This document shows positions 26,426-37,452 of a stretch of DNA of 64,000 nucleotides, in pieces. The position numbers were made by a program, and so were the translations under genes. The stretch is from Trichopria drosophilae (Eukaryota > Arthropoda > Insecta > Hymenoptera > Diapriidae), in contig CM059584.1 of NCBI GenBank assembly GCA_030407085.1, positions 142,776,001 to 142,840,000 of the forward strand. Direction: 5' to 3'. The notes under the pieces are model-generated. The model was given only the letters and a program-made list of their open reading frames with translations, ran no database searches and had not been told where the DNA came from. Each line of letters starts with the position of its first letter. Positions within the stretch are counted from its first letter, which is position 1.

Positions 26426-28010
26426 CTACTTTCTACCTCCTCCTACTCCGCCAACCGCTTCACGTTTCGTAGGACCTATAGAAGGGCAAAGTTTTTCGTA
26501 ATTTATAAAGAACTAAGAATAGTAAACAGTAATTAAGCAAGTAGTTGCAATCCTTCAGTACTACAGAGATCTGCCATACTAACTCAATTGTAACTATATA
26601 CTAATCTTTTAAGTACAGATTAAAAAATCATAAAATGCGAAAATATTGGGGCTGATATTATAAGCCTTCTTTTTATATTAAATTTTAAACTTACAAAAAA
26701 TAATAATTGATTGATACGAAGACGTGGTATAATTGACATTAGTAATGTGTATAAGACAGTCAACTTATTTATGTTCCTATTTTTTTATCAAATTCTAAAA
26801 TACTTTATCGTTCATTTTTTATGTGATCTTGTAAAAGAACAACAGAGCATATTGCAAATGTAATTAAATATATAATTCTTACCTCCTACAGCTTCGCGTT
26901 TACGTGAACCTGTAATAGTTCAAAGATTGTTAAACATCATGACTAAATATCTTGGATGAATATATATAAGCAGTATTAATCCTTAATACCGACTCCACGG
27001 TCGTTTTCGACCCAGAGAAAATTCAAATTGTACTTTATAAATTGCACAACTGTAAGAATTTTAAGCGGCAGGACATATTTGACCCAGGCAGTGAGAGAAA
27101 AAGGCATTAAAATATCCGTCGTAACTAAGGGTTAAAATTAAGAAGCCAAACCTATCCTCATAGTCTAATATAATCCGAATAGAATAGAATTATATAGTAA
27201 AAAAATCATTAATAAAACCATATGTAGATTTACACCAAGTAAGAACGATTACCTCCTCCTACTCCTCCTTGTCCTCCTTGTCCTCCTACTCCTCCAACAC
27301 CACCTACTCCTCCTACTCCTCCTACTCCTCCTACTCCTCCTACTCCACCTACTCCTCCTACTCCACCTACAGCTTCACGCTTTTCTACTGCAGCACCTAT
27401 AACAGTGTATACAATTTTTATCAGAAGTTATTTTGTTATCAACAATAACGTCAAGAAGTTCACAATTTTTATTTTAGTGCATTCTACTGAAATATTAATC
27501 CACGTTTATACAAGAATTTGATAGTCTCTTGTCACATTCAGATTTGTTCCAACATTGCTGCTGTATTGATCAATATTTGCGAGTGGTTAGTATTTTTTAA
27601 AATTGTGTTGGAAGATTGTCCAGTTTTCCGCCGTCGATATACGTAATATTGAATTACGATGCTGGCAGCCCACGATTATTGCTCCCGAATTTGTCACGCT
27701 AGGATGCGAAATCGCTAATGCATCCGAACGTTCCATAATATTTTCCATGCTAAACATTTTTATGAGGTCACTCATGATGATTGTGACGAATAAAGTCGCC
27801 TGTCAGCTCTAGTACGTGAAATTATGTTTTACACCAAAAAATGATGCGCAGAGTAGAATTTTATGCATACAATATCAACATAATACAAATGTGATGAAAC
27901 GCAGAGATTGTTTATATTAGTTTAATCTTGAAATGTAAATATTATTTACCATGTACACTGATTGCTAAAACAACGCACAACGCGACCAATAATACTACGT
28001 AGTATTTCAT
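26426..28010 (-). CDS. KREA micro-exon secreted peptide precursor, locus A (intact)
   Basis: Four coding exons joined by GT-AG introns, all in phase 1: 27950-28010 (61 nt), 27253-27396 (144 nt), 26883-26909 (27 nt) and 26382-26475, with stop TAG at 26426-26428. This gives a pro-protein of about 93 residues. Exon 1 codes only a hydrophobic signal peptide beginning MKYYVVLLVALCVV. Exon 2 reads AAVEKREA followed by twelve XGG triplets (ten VGG, two QGG). Exon 3 reads SRKREAVG. Exon 4 reads PTKREAVGGVGGGRK and stops. Each exon after the first thus carries one Lys-Arg-Glu-Ala unit, so processing at KR would free EA-started glycine-rich peptides. The exon structure, splice sites and reading frame are repeated at three other loci in the window, the main support that this is a gene. 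I recognise no named family; glycine-rich antimicrobial, venom, salivary or structural peptides are all possible. No Cys is present after the signal peptide. Confidence 0.8.
26980..27131. mobile_element. 152-bp TTAA MITE in intron 2 of locus A
   Basis: TTAA at 26976-26979 and 27132-27135; ends TCCTTAATACCGA and, inverted, CCCTTAGTTACGACGG. The interior (GGTCGTTTTCGACCCAGAG…AATTTGTACTTTATAAATTG type words) is shared with 49229-49380 in inverse orientation. Confidence 0.6.
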
Positions 28011-28078
28011 ATTAAATTTTGTATTGTTACTACTAAACAAACTTTTACAAACTCTAAAAAATTTTATAATTTCTTTTA

Positions 28079-28105
28079 CATATATAGAAAAGTCTTATCT
28101 TATCT
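28079..28105 (-). promoter_or_regulatory. Core promoter of locus A: TATA box with two GATA sites
   Basis: On the minus strand AGATAAGATAAG (plus 28094-28105) is followed by ACTTTTC and TATATATG (plus 28079-28086), about 70 nt upstream of the ATG. The arrangement AGATAA–ACTTTTC–TATATA recurs at loci B and C. AGATAA is the binding motif of GATA factors, common in insect fat-body, gut and blood-cell genes. Confidence 0.6.
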
Positions 28106-28775
28106 CCGAAAGAGCATTATACTGTATAACTCGTTAGTTGCATTATAAATTAACTTTGGTTGTGTGTAATTCATACTCAGCACAATATATTTTGAACGAA
28201 AACGACGTTACGATAATGATATACACCTAGTAATAGCAATAAATATTTGTCTTTATAAAGTATAGTGAACAGTTAAGACGTTGAAATCAACAATGTACAG
28301 TGCTCGCTAATAATCGTAGAGGGAAATTATATACGAGGCAATGAGTACATATAATTTACACACGCCGTCGAGTTACATATCCTATTATTTTATGCTGCTT
28401 ACGATTAAGTCATGTAAACTATTTTTCATTTTGATCAATTTCACGACCAGTGAAAGAAAGCTTTCAGTGCTACAACGTTAAAACATGGTACAAAACGTTC
28501 ATATTTTCTACAGTTGTCGTTTTATAATATATGTTGTTTAAAATAACACTTTTATAAATGTTGTTTACCATTTTGTTTATAAACAATTTATGAAACCATT
28601 CCAAAATTCAATCAGATTTAAGTTAAGCAAAGACAGGCATTTTCAAAAAAATTATTTTTGATACGCCTATATTGGACATTCAATTCTACACACTACCTGA
28701 CGTAGGGATGGAGAGATGGGCATGGATATAGTCAAATGACCACGAAGCAGTACACATACATTTATTAACAAATGA
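28106..28775. other. Upstream region of locus A
   Basis: About 400 bp (to about 28510) resembles the regions upstream of B and C (words such as AACGTTGAAATCAACAA and ATTTTCATTTTGATCA), so distal promoter sequence was duplicated with the genes. No further element recognised. Confidence 0.45.
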
Positions 28776-29340
28776 TTCAACCAGATCTAGAAAGGTCGAT
28801 AGAGATCGAAATATATCGATAGAGCCCGAGCGTAATCGAGATGGATTGAAATAGTTGCGAAATGTCAGGAAAGATCGAGCCATCAGAAAAAATGAAATTG
28901 ATCGAGAACTGTCCACAAAAATCGAATTGGGATCGTGACAAATCTGCAACGATGGAGGAACGGTGAGAAAGATAGAGAAAGATCGAACATTATTTATAAA
29001 GATCCAGAATGATGGAGATAGATTTAGAAAAATCGACAAAATCGATAAAGATCGAGACAATTCTAAAATGATCCAGATAATACGAGAAATATCGAAAAAA
29101 GATAGAAAAAGATGAACTTAGAGCAATAGAGATCGAGAGATGTCGACGGAGACAAAAAAACATCGAGAAAATTCATGAAAAAATAGAGAGATCGAGATAT
29201 ACCAAGGGAAAATTAACGATGATGGAGAAATATCCGGATGTATCTAAATAGATGGGAAAAGACTGAAAATCTTGGAAGATCGGGAAAGATCGGGAACGAT
29301 CGGGAAATATGGAGAACTGTCGAGAAATACGCGATAGATC
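28776..29340. repeat. Degenerate GATCGAGA-rich array
   Basis: About 560 bp in which GATCGAGA, GATCGAAA, GATAGAGA and close variants recur every 9-20 bases on the plus strand. The minus-strand open frame 28686-29060 is a by-product of this composition. No longer-order unit is obvious. Confidence 0.6.
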
Positions 29341-29361
29341 TCATATTCAATGACACTTTAA

Positions 29362-29836
29362 CCTTTTCAGTCACAGCGGGACACCAGTGTCCCACCTGCA
29401 TGGTATAAACTTCTCATCGTTTATGAGTGGTTCGGCAACGATTTCGTTACGGTATCTTATTCTTGCCCTAAGATTCATATAAATGTTATTAAAAAATAAT
29501 AATATTGCATAATTAAGTAAAATAATTATTGAATAAGAAATTATTTTCAAAAAAGCAAAATTCATGCCAAGAAGAACTAATAGCTTATTTGACGTGTGGT
29601 ATACAGGGGTTTTTGGGGGCGTTGATTACGAATCCAAAATCAGATTTACAAAATTCGAAATAGCGAATTCAATATGGCCGACTAAAATTCTGAGAAACGG
29701 TCATTTGGTCGTATAGTGGATCCGTTATTTTTAATTTTGTAAATATGACACGGATTCGTAATCAGCGGCTTGAAAAACCCCTGTATACCTAATTTAAGAA
29801 AAAAGCGATCACTGGAAAAATTCGTTACTGAAAGGG
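29362..29836. mobile_element. TTAA-flanked MITE related to the 0.3-1.4 kb element
   Basis: TTAA lies at 29358-29361 and 29837-29840. Ends are CCTTTTCAGTCACAG and, inverted, CCCTTTCAGTAACG. The interior has the same words (GGGGTTTTTGGGGGCG…GATTACGAATC and the inverse GATTCGTAATCAGCG) as the 267-1392 element, as a short fold-back. Confidence 0.55.
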
Positions 29837-29840
29837 TTAA

Positions 29841-30559
29841 AATAATTGAATTTACTAGCCGCTTATCTCACCATCTTGCTTCTGTTGCTTTTTAGAATTT
29901 TAGTGTATTTGTATTTCCCATTAGTTTGCGATACGAAAAGAACCCGCTTAATGAGTTTCGATGTTTTGAAACCAATTTAATGTCAACAATTTAAGGGGCA
30001 CAATATTGTATAACTATTGGCGTTTACGCCATTCTACTCAACGTGAAAAAATATCTAATAGATGTTTTTTATGTATTTTATCCCTCAGCTTTAACTATGG
30101 ATGTAAGTTTTCGAAACATTTTTCATTTTTCTACTATTTGCGTGGTATTTTGCACGTATCAAATCTTTTACAGATATTGGAAAATATTTATTTCTGTGTG
30201 AAAAAGTAGCAGTTTAGGATCTAACTTAAATAAAAATTTCGAGCATTCACTTTTTGAGATATAATATATTTTAGTATTCTTAAAGGTAAAAAAGGAAAAT
30301 TTGTTTGAACTTGTTTCACATTTTGTAATTTCTAATATAGAACTCACCCAAACTAACACCACTTTAGCTAAGGGTTATAGTTTACGTTTACCTAATATCC
30401 ATAAGGATAACATCCGCTTAAGACCTATTATTATTTACCTAAGACCTACTATTATTATTCAGAAGTAGAAATCTGTTTCTAAATATCCGTGCGCAATCTA
30501 TCTAATATTTTCTAAATTATTTTAAAAAGGGAACACGTCAAAAACATGATTTGCAATAA
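29841..30559. other. No gene recognised
   Basis: AT-rich sequence. The open frames 30006-30209 and 30168-30362 are unsupported. Confidence 0.4.
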
Positions 30560-30632
30560 CCCGACATCTCAGAAACCCGACATTCAAAAACCCGACATTC
30601 AAAAGCCCGACACTTCAAAACACCGACATTTT
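30560..30632. repeat. Short tandem repeat, 15-17 bp unit
   Basis: About five units of CCCGACATTCAAAAA with small changes. Confidence 0.6.
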
Positions 30633-30785
30633 ATGACTTTTGATAACGGTTTTTATAATGTTTTTTTTTTATATATATTGGCGAGTTTTTGGCGTGTCTG
30701 GTTTTTGGTATATTTCCTTAATACAGTTGTACATTATCTTTGTCTCAAATATGTTCTTAATATTTTTCAATTGAGCAGTAACTTT

Positions 30786-31040
30786 TTAACTTAAAATTTG
30801 TCGCAATTCATGGCATGCATTTTTCTGCATGTAGTTAATTTCGCGGCCACCAGGTGCAGGCATAACTGCAATTCGAATTGGCGCACTCGTTATAGAAATG
30901 CGTTTTCGTTTGATACATATATTCGGGGATTCTTCCTGTAATGCATCTATGCTAATGTGCTTCAACCGATATCTGCATATGCAGTTCTGCTCTTTGATAT
31001 TTATATCTTTGCGCTGCGAACTCGATAAAGTCGTTTTCAA
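30786..31040 (-). CDS. Unrecognised 84-codon open frame
   Basis: The frame starts MKTTLSSSQRKDINIKEQN, contains KRKRISITSAPIRIAVMPAPGG and ends HELRQILS. The local base composition is more GC-rich and codon-like than the flanks, so it could be a real exon or a transposon relic. It has no signal peptide or membrane segment and no motif I can name. No splice partner was found. Confidence 0.25.
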   Translation of the reverse strand: MKTTLSSSQRKDINIKEQNCICRYRLKHISIDALQEESPNICIKRKRISITSAPIRIAVMPAPGGREINYMQKNACHELRQILS

Positions 31041-31193
31041 ATCCTATTTTACGATCTATTTTACTTAAATATGTGCGATCATAATAAGAGCGTTTACTTT
31101 TCTAAGCGATTAAAGTGATACTGATTTTGAAGTAATTCATAAAAAAGCAATTTATTGTATTGGCAGATCACGTTTTTGACAGGTTTCCTTTTT

Positions 31194-31797
31194 ACTTCGA
31201 CCCAGACCGTAGGTCTGGCGAAGTATTGAATTTGGTCAGTTCCCGCCAAAAAATTACCCTATAGTTTTTCATCAAATGTCGACGTTTCAGGCCCTAAGGA
31301 ACCCAAAGCGACAATAAAAAAATTGGTGTCCGTTATGTTGTATATCCGTCGGTCCGTCCGTCCGTCCGTCCGTCCGTGGGCAAAATTTTGTATACGCGAT
31401 ATCTCGCGACTGGCAGGACGAATTTAAAAAGTACAAACGGATTTGGATTTCTCTTGGAGACAATGCATACTAGATTATGGGGAGGTTTAACAAAAAAACG
31501 CTCAAAAACACGTTTTTTCCATTTTTTAACAAAAAATACAAATCGTACAAAAAAATGTTTCAAACAAAAAAATATACAACATCGAATTCTCTACAAAAAA
31601 GGTTTTATTCATTTCTTCGTAAAATCAACGATAATGTCGTAAAAAACGGAAACCGAAGTATCCCACATATAAAAAAATTTATTTCCTGCAAACCGACCTG
31701 TCAAAAACTCGACTAAACCGCGTTTTTTTAAGCATCAGTGTGAACAAGACTTGCTCATTTATCAGTGCTTCGGCTGACCTGCGGTCGGGGTCGAAGT
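31194..31797. repeat. Repeat family with ACTTCGACCC end, copy 4
   Basis: The left end ACTTCGACCCAGACCGTAGG can form a hairpin with the next bases (GTCTGGCGAAGT). The internal tract is CCGT-type (31347-31376) instead of CGTA. It ends GACCTGCGGTCGGGGTCGAAG near 31797. The TA MITE at 31829 follows closely. Confidence 0.55.
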
Positions 31798-31828
31798 TTT
31801 GAAAATGCTCATTTTCGATTTTAATATA

Positions 31829-32284
31829 GGGTGAATATGCCAATGAATGGACGACTACCAATGAATGGACGATTTTCTACATATTTCTATTTCTTATGAA
31901 TGTGTGATGCACAACATGCAACAAAATACATATTTTTATGTTCTTTGAACATTCAAAACAATATTTACAGTACTATGGATCTTCCAGTGTTTATTATTTT
32001 GTAAAATCAAAGCAAAGTTTTAAAGCCATCCAAAACTGGTACAGAAAACGTCCCATTTGATTTAACCCGTCTATTAATTGGGGTTTAGCGGATTTTTTTA
32101 CAAACGTATGAAGACGAGGTTAATAATTAAATAAAATCAATGGTTGAACTACACGGTCATAAAGAGCAGAGTCTAACGATTCTAATGGTGGTATCATAAT
32201 TAAATTTTTATAAAAGAATTCAAAAGTTACAATCGATCAAAGTGTGAAAAATGCTTAACCGTCCATTCATAGGCATATTCACCC
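31829..32284. mobile_element. TA-flanked MITE, 456 bp
   Basis: Ends GGGTGAATATGCC on the left and the inverse GGCATATTCACCC on the right, flanked by TA (31827-31828, 32285-32286). The word AATGAATGGACGA is tandemly repeated at the left end and once inverted at the right. No coding capacity. Confidence 0.65.
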
Positions 32285-32997
32285 TATTTAAGGAACAAGA
32301 TATTGTTACAATATATGTATAGAAACTAACGATGCTAGAACTACCCTCTGCCGCCTTCTATCCTGGCAGTGTTAAAATGGGAATATATTCCCGGAAGCAT
32401 CAGCCTTTCGTCAGGGAACTGCAATACGAATTTAGCCAAAATTGTAGGCACCCGGGTCGAAGGCATCTAGTTTAATTAATTTAGAAAATACAAAATACGT
32501 CCTATCTTGACAAAATTTCTACTTTAAATTAAAAAAGGAAACAAAATTCTGCAGCCGGATAGCGTCTTGTAGCGCACATGTGACTACTCAGATATTGTGA
32601 CTAATATTACCAGTAATCTATAAAAAAAAATTCAAGAAAAAAAAGATTTTGTTTTTGAGAAACTTGAGTTTTTAGTTTTTCGAAAAATGGCCGCCATTTT
32701 GTTATTTTTCCATTTTTGTCAATTTTATTATTGGGCATCGATAAAGTAACAATAACTGAAGCATATACACGAGGAATAATAGTAAAATATTAATAATAGC
32801 AGAAAATAGAGCATTTTTAAAAAGTTAGTATACCCTATTTTTTTGGACTTTCGCCCAAATTTTAAATAGCGAATAACTCAATTACAATAACAATTTTTTT
32901 TTAAACAAAAAAATACGGGTCTCCTTATTTACCCTAAAAAACAACATATTTCATGTAAAACCATTTTGGATATGTCAACATTTTACCCCTGCCCGAT

Positions 32998-33288
32998 TTG
33001 AAATGGAATCAGTCGGTTAAAAAAGATATGGAAACTACTTGTATTAACCTTCTTTCCTCTAAACCTATTTTGTACTATCATTACCTCGAAGATATTATTA
33101 CAAAGAGCATTCCAAAATCAAAACAAGAAAAAATTCTGAACACATTTAATTTATACCATGTATGTTTACATTTCGCAATAGAGGTACAAGACAATAACAA
33201 CTTGAATTTCCTACATTGATCGGTTATTAATCAAAACAATAATTTAATATTCGATTGGTACAGAAATCGGACATTTTCTGGAAGAATT
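32998..33288 (+). pseudogene. Penelope-like retroelement reverse-transcriptase fragment
   Basis: The frame contains the pattern ILYYHYLEDIITKSIPKSK, then FNLYHVCLHFAIEVQDNNNLNFL, a TGA at about 33217, then LIFDWYRNRTFSGR in the same frame. This order matches the palm and thumb region of Penelope-like element RTs (family consensus about YVDDI, FNSYHxxLxFTIE, NFLD, WYRKPTFSGR). The YVDD box is YLED here. Only about 95 residues remain; there is no GIY-YIG domain. Dead fragment. Confidence 0.7.
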
Positions 33289-34646
33289 TAAAATTATTCT
33301 TCGCAGAAGCCTGTACGCCATAAAATTGGAATTACATACAGTGTGATTATAATAAAAAAACATTTTACCTGACAATAATTATCTGAAAGAGTTCCCCGAC
33401 AAATACATAAAATGAATAATTATGCCATGAATAATAGTAATATTACAACTTCGACTAATTAAACATTAAAAACGAACATTTAAAATTAAAATAAGAAAGA
33501 ATCAAAAGAATTTAATATTTCTTATATATAAATAAATAAATAAATAAATTTCAATTTCCCCGCGCATCACCAATAATTACAAAATATTGTTAAAAATGGC
33601 AAGGATGTGACCAAAACGAAAACGATGAAATTATTTCCCGGTAAATACGTTTCTTGGAATGTAAATACAGAAAAATAAACATAATCAAACGAGTTCGGAT
33701 ACAAAATACTCTGATTCATGGAAATTATCTTTAATCAACAAATTAAATTAATTTGATCTACAGTTTTTAAGATAGATATACTTTGTGTAATGACATTACA
33801 TTATTGTTTTTGTCATATATACCTCTTTTACTTTCTTCAAAATTCAAAAATGTTGATCATAATATAATAATTATTGCTCTACAAAAATATGCAACTATAA
33901 ATTTGTGTAAACACTCTTAGAAGCTTTTAATGTTCTACAAATTAAAAAAACAGTAATCTTAAGAGTAAAGAATACATTCATCACTCGAATGCGCTAGTGA
34001 CTTAATAAAAACTGAAATGTGATAAACAGACACAACTGTGGTAATACGAGTATTGCAGTTTGTATGATTAGATATTTTGAATTAGTCGGTTCGCTTAAGA
34101 TCCGGTAACCAAAGAAAGTTAGACGCACAATTCTATTTGCAGCATGTTTAAATAACCCATGATTACTATTTTCAATTTTTAATGAATTATTTTCTATAGC
34201 TCGGGTTCAAGTTATTAAAGATAGGAGACTCATGTGATCGGTAAACAGAAATTAATAGTAGGGGAGAGGGTATTTGACAGGAGAGTCCGATAAATGGGCA
34301 ATCAGTTTGAGTATGATAATTTGTATTGGATATCTCAGAAGAGGAGAGAATCGCACATGAGTTGATGAAGTCGTGAACGTATACAACTACACCCCACATC
34401 TTTTATAACATCAATCAGATCTATAGATAACGTAATTTTAAAGTGTAATGGTGTTTGGGATAATTTGCTTAGCCACGACCTGGGTACGGAAACGGCAATG
34501 TTAAATTTCCCAACGCTTAACAACAGTTAAGCTCGGTCCATCTAGCGTCATCTTCGCAGAGTACCGCTGTTTATGGAACTAAACACGTCCGCCTGTACAA
34601 CTCACGTACACCATTAAAATTGATTCTAAAATATAACCACAGGCGT
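33289..34646. other. No gene recognised
   Basis: AT-rich sequence after the Penelope fragment. It contains an AAAT microsatellite and no supported frame. Confidence 0.4.
33524..33549. repeat. AAAT microsatellite
   Basis: About five to six AAAT units. Confidence 0.6.
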
Positions 34647-34960
34647 GCTCTAGGTATTTAAAGTTGCCGATTACGGGGTAAGGGTAGCGCGCCCCGAGGT
34701 TTTTTATAATTTTCAAAAGAGTGCGTCCTCCTAGTGCTTAAGGTCGCCGATTACGAAGTGCAGGTACCGTTCTCCACAGTTTTTTGACACTGTCATGTAG
34801 AATGATTACTCCAAGTATTTAGGGTTGCCGATTACGAAGTGTAGGTATTGCGCTCCGTAATTTTCATAAGTTCTATCAATACATGTGTCCTAGGTGTTTA
34901 GGATCGCCGAATACCGAGCCCAGGGAGCGCCATCCGTAATGCGCTCTGTATTTTTGTTTG
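34647..34960. repeat. Minisatellite, unit about 80 bp, four diverged copies
   Basis: Copies begin near 34647, 34728, 34811 and 34888, each with TAGGTATTTAAGGTTGCCGA-like starts followed by TTACGAAGTGTAGGTA and a GCGCTCCGTA-like word. Copies differ by about 20%. Confidence 0.6.
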
Positions 34961-35267
34961 CTCTATTCTTTCAAAGACCTACCCTAAATGCACAGGACCA
35001 TCGTCCGTGAGGTCAAACTTGAAGGTCACTTCAAGGTCAAATCATTTTCAAGTATCTTTTAAAATTTGCAACGTTTTTCTACTATCATCGTTTACAGTTT
35101 TCTTCTGTAGCTACTTTAGACATTATCACTTGAATTTCTGGATGTAACATTGAACTTATTAGTAAAGACCATTTTTACTAATAGGGTTTTTCTTTAACAG
35201 CTCCTTTTTTGTTTCAAAATTCAACCCTTTTTGAATTACATGAAACCACTTCTCCAATAGATATTTA

Positions 35268-37390
35268 TGAATGTCTGGTTCTTTCAGCTCATCTTTGTTG
35301 TCAACATCACCAAGAATTTCTAAAATTGACTGGTGTAAATTACGTTGTTAATTGAAGAGAGGACCGTCCTAGTTGTAGTTTCGTCATCTGCATTTTCTCA
35401 ATGTTTTATTTGCCACGTCACTTTGTATGAAGACCCGAGAGTAGGAACGCAAATAAGTTCACCGTCTTATACATATTGGTAATCTCAATTAAACCCCGTC
35501 TCCCAATGAACCCGGAAATCGACTTGTAAAATAAGTAAGGATAAAATGCGCGTTATTTTTTTCGCTTTTCAATCAACAACCCCGTTAATTGGTATTTGCA
35601 ACTCAGTAAATAAAGCTGAGCTAACAAAAGATATTATCCAAACTTTATGTCAATAACTTATCTACCATGTAATGAAACAAAATGTTTATATCGGGTTCTT
35701 GTCAATTGCTGTGAAAATATAAATGTGTTTCCTTATTCCATAACGAGTAATCGCATTTGATGTTTAACAAACCATTCCCGACTACGAAGAGTTTACGATT
35801 TATATTTTTGTAGCGAAAACTGCTAGTCGTATGAAAAAACGAAATGTGTATTTTTACATTCTCTACATGATATTATTTTTCAAAATCCAATTTTGTAAAT
35901 TTCATTTTTTGAGCTAATCCACGATTTCGCAGATCATTACATTTTGGTGAACTTTTCAGGAGTTCACAATCGATATCAAAATTGTATTGAATAATAATCA
36001 AATATTTTGATCTGTTATAGGTTGCAAGAGATTTCTGCCTGCACAGGCCAAGGGAAATTTAGTTGAGAATATGTGAATTCATCTGAGTTTTTTTAACTCT
36101 CACTGTCTACTATTCTTTAGAAATTTATTTATGTTAATTTAATAAACGATAATTAAAAAACCTGCTACTTTGCGTAAAATTTTTTATCTTCATTATCTGG
36201 TTCTCTGTCTCCGATTTCATTAATGATGTGAAACAGTTAAATTATTAACAATCAAACACAACTACAAACCAGCTGTTATATGACTAGCTGAGAGCAAAAA
36301 TTACTTAAAACCTCTTTATAAGTATACTTTAAAACAGTTACAAATTTTATGAGGTCTCTTTTTTTTGTTCATTGATATTATAACAACACTGCCAAACAGG
36401 ACTTGCAATTTGTACCCACATTTTCTGTTCTACCGGATATTTTTTAACATACATGCATTGCAAACACGTGATTCAACCTTTCAAACTTTAAAGGTAGATT
36501 AATCAGGGAAATGTGCCTTTTAAAGAATCTTTTATTTGAAACTTCCATCACTTCTAACTAGCGTTTAGAAGCCCAATATATTGAAAATGATCATCAGTTA
36601 TACGTTCTCAATTACGTTCCTTGCTAACCGGTTCATGTATAGAAATTGACGTTCAGTTTTACGTATGAACAGGCGTTCCCATTCACATGAGAAATTAAAG
36701 TTCTTGATCGAACCTATGAATGCATAAACTAGTATCATACAGTGATGGAATCAGATAATGAAGTGCACATACAAAGTGACGTGGCAAATAAAACATTGAG
36801 AAAATGCAGATGACGAAACTAAAACTAGGACGGTCCTCTCTTCAATTAACAACTTGTAATTTACACCAGTCAATTTTAGAAATTCTTGGTGATGTTGACA
36901 ACAAAGATGAGCTGAAAGAACCAGACATTCATATGAAATCAAAAAATGAAATTTACAAAATTGGATTTTGAAAAATAATATCATGTAGAGAATGTAAAAA
37001 TACACATTTCGTTTTTTAATACGACTAGCAGTTTTCGCTACAAAAATATAAATCGTAAACTCTTCGTAGTCGGGAATGGTTTGTTAAACATCAAATGCGA
37101 TTACTCGTTATGGAATAAGGAAACGCAGCAATTGACAAGAACCCGATATAAACGTTTTGTTTCATTACATGCTAGATAATATCTTTTGTTAGCTCAGCTT
37201 CATTTACTGAGTTGCAAATACCAATTAACGGGGTTGTTAATTGAAAAGAGAAAAAAATAACGCGCATTTTATTCTTACTTTATTTACAAGTCGATTTCTA
37301 GGTTCATTTGGAGAGGGGGTTTAATTGAGATTACCAATATGTATAAGACGGTGAACTTATTTGTGTTCCCACTCTCGGGTCTTCATGTGA
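35268..37390. repeat. Inverted duplication with permuted order
   Basis: Segment X (35268-35430) and Y (35431-35915) reappear as inverse complements at 36768-36934 (X') and 36937-37390 (Y'). A simple inverted copy would read Y'X'; here it reads X'Y'. The 850 bp between the copies (35916-36767) shows no feature I recognise. The right copy abuts the KREA fragment of locus D. Confidence 0.6.
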
Positions 37391-37452
37391 TCGTTTCAAA
37401 GAATGACACAAAATATATGAACGTAATTCAATCGACAATGTCTATCTCCACA

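Noticed and set aside
28686..29060. 124-codon minus-strand open frame, the longest in the window
   Set aside because: It is read from the degenerate GATC-rich array; Ser/Phe-rich low-complexity composition follows from the repeat, with no domain.
30560..30632. CRISPR array
   Set aside because: Units are contiguous 15-17 bp tandem repeats without spacers, in a eukaryotic context.
31333..31563. Overlapping frames with TDGRTDGRTDG repeat
   Set aside because: Produced by the CCGT microsatellite inside a repeat copy.
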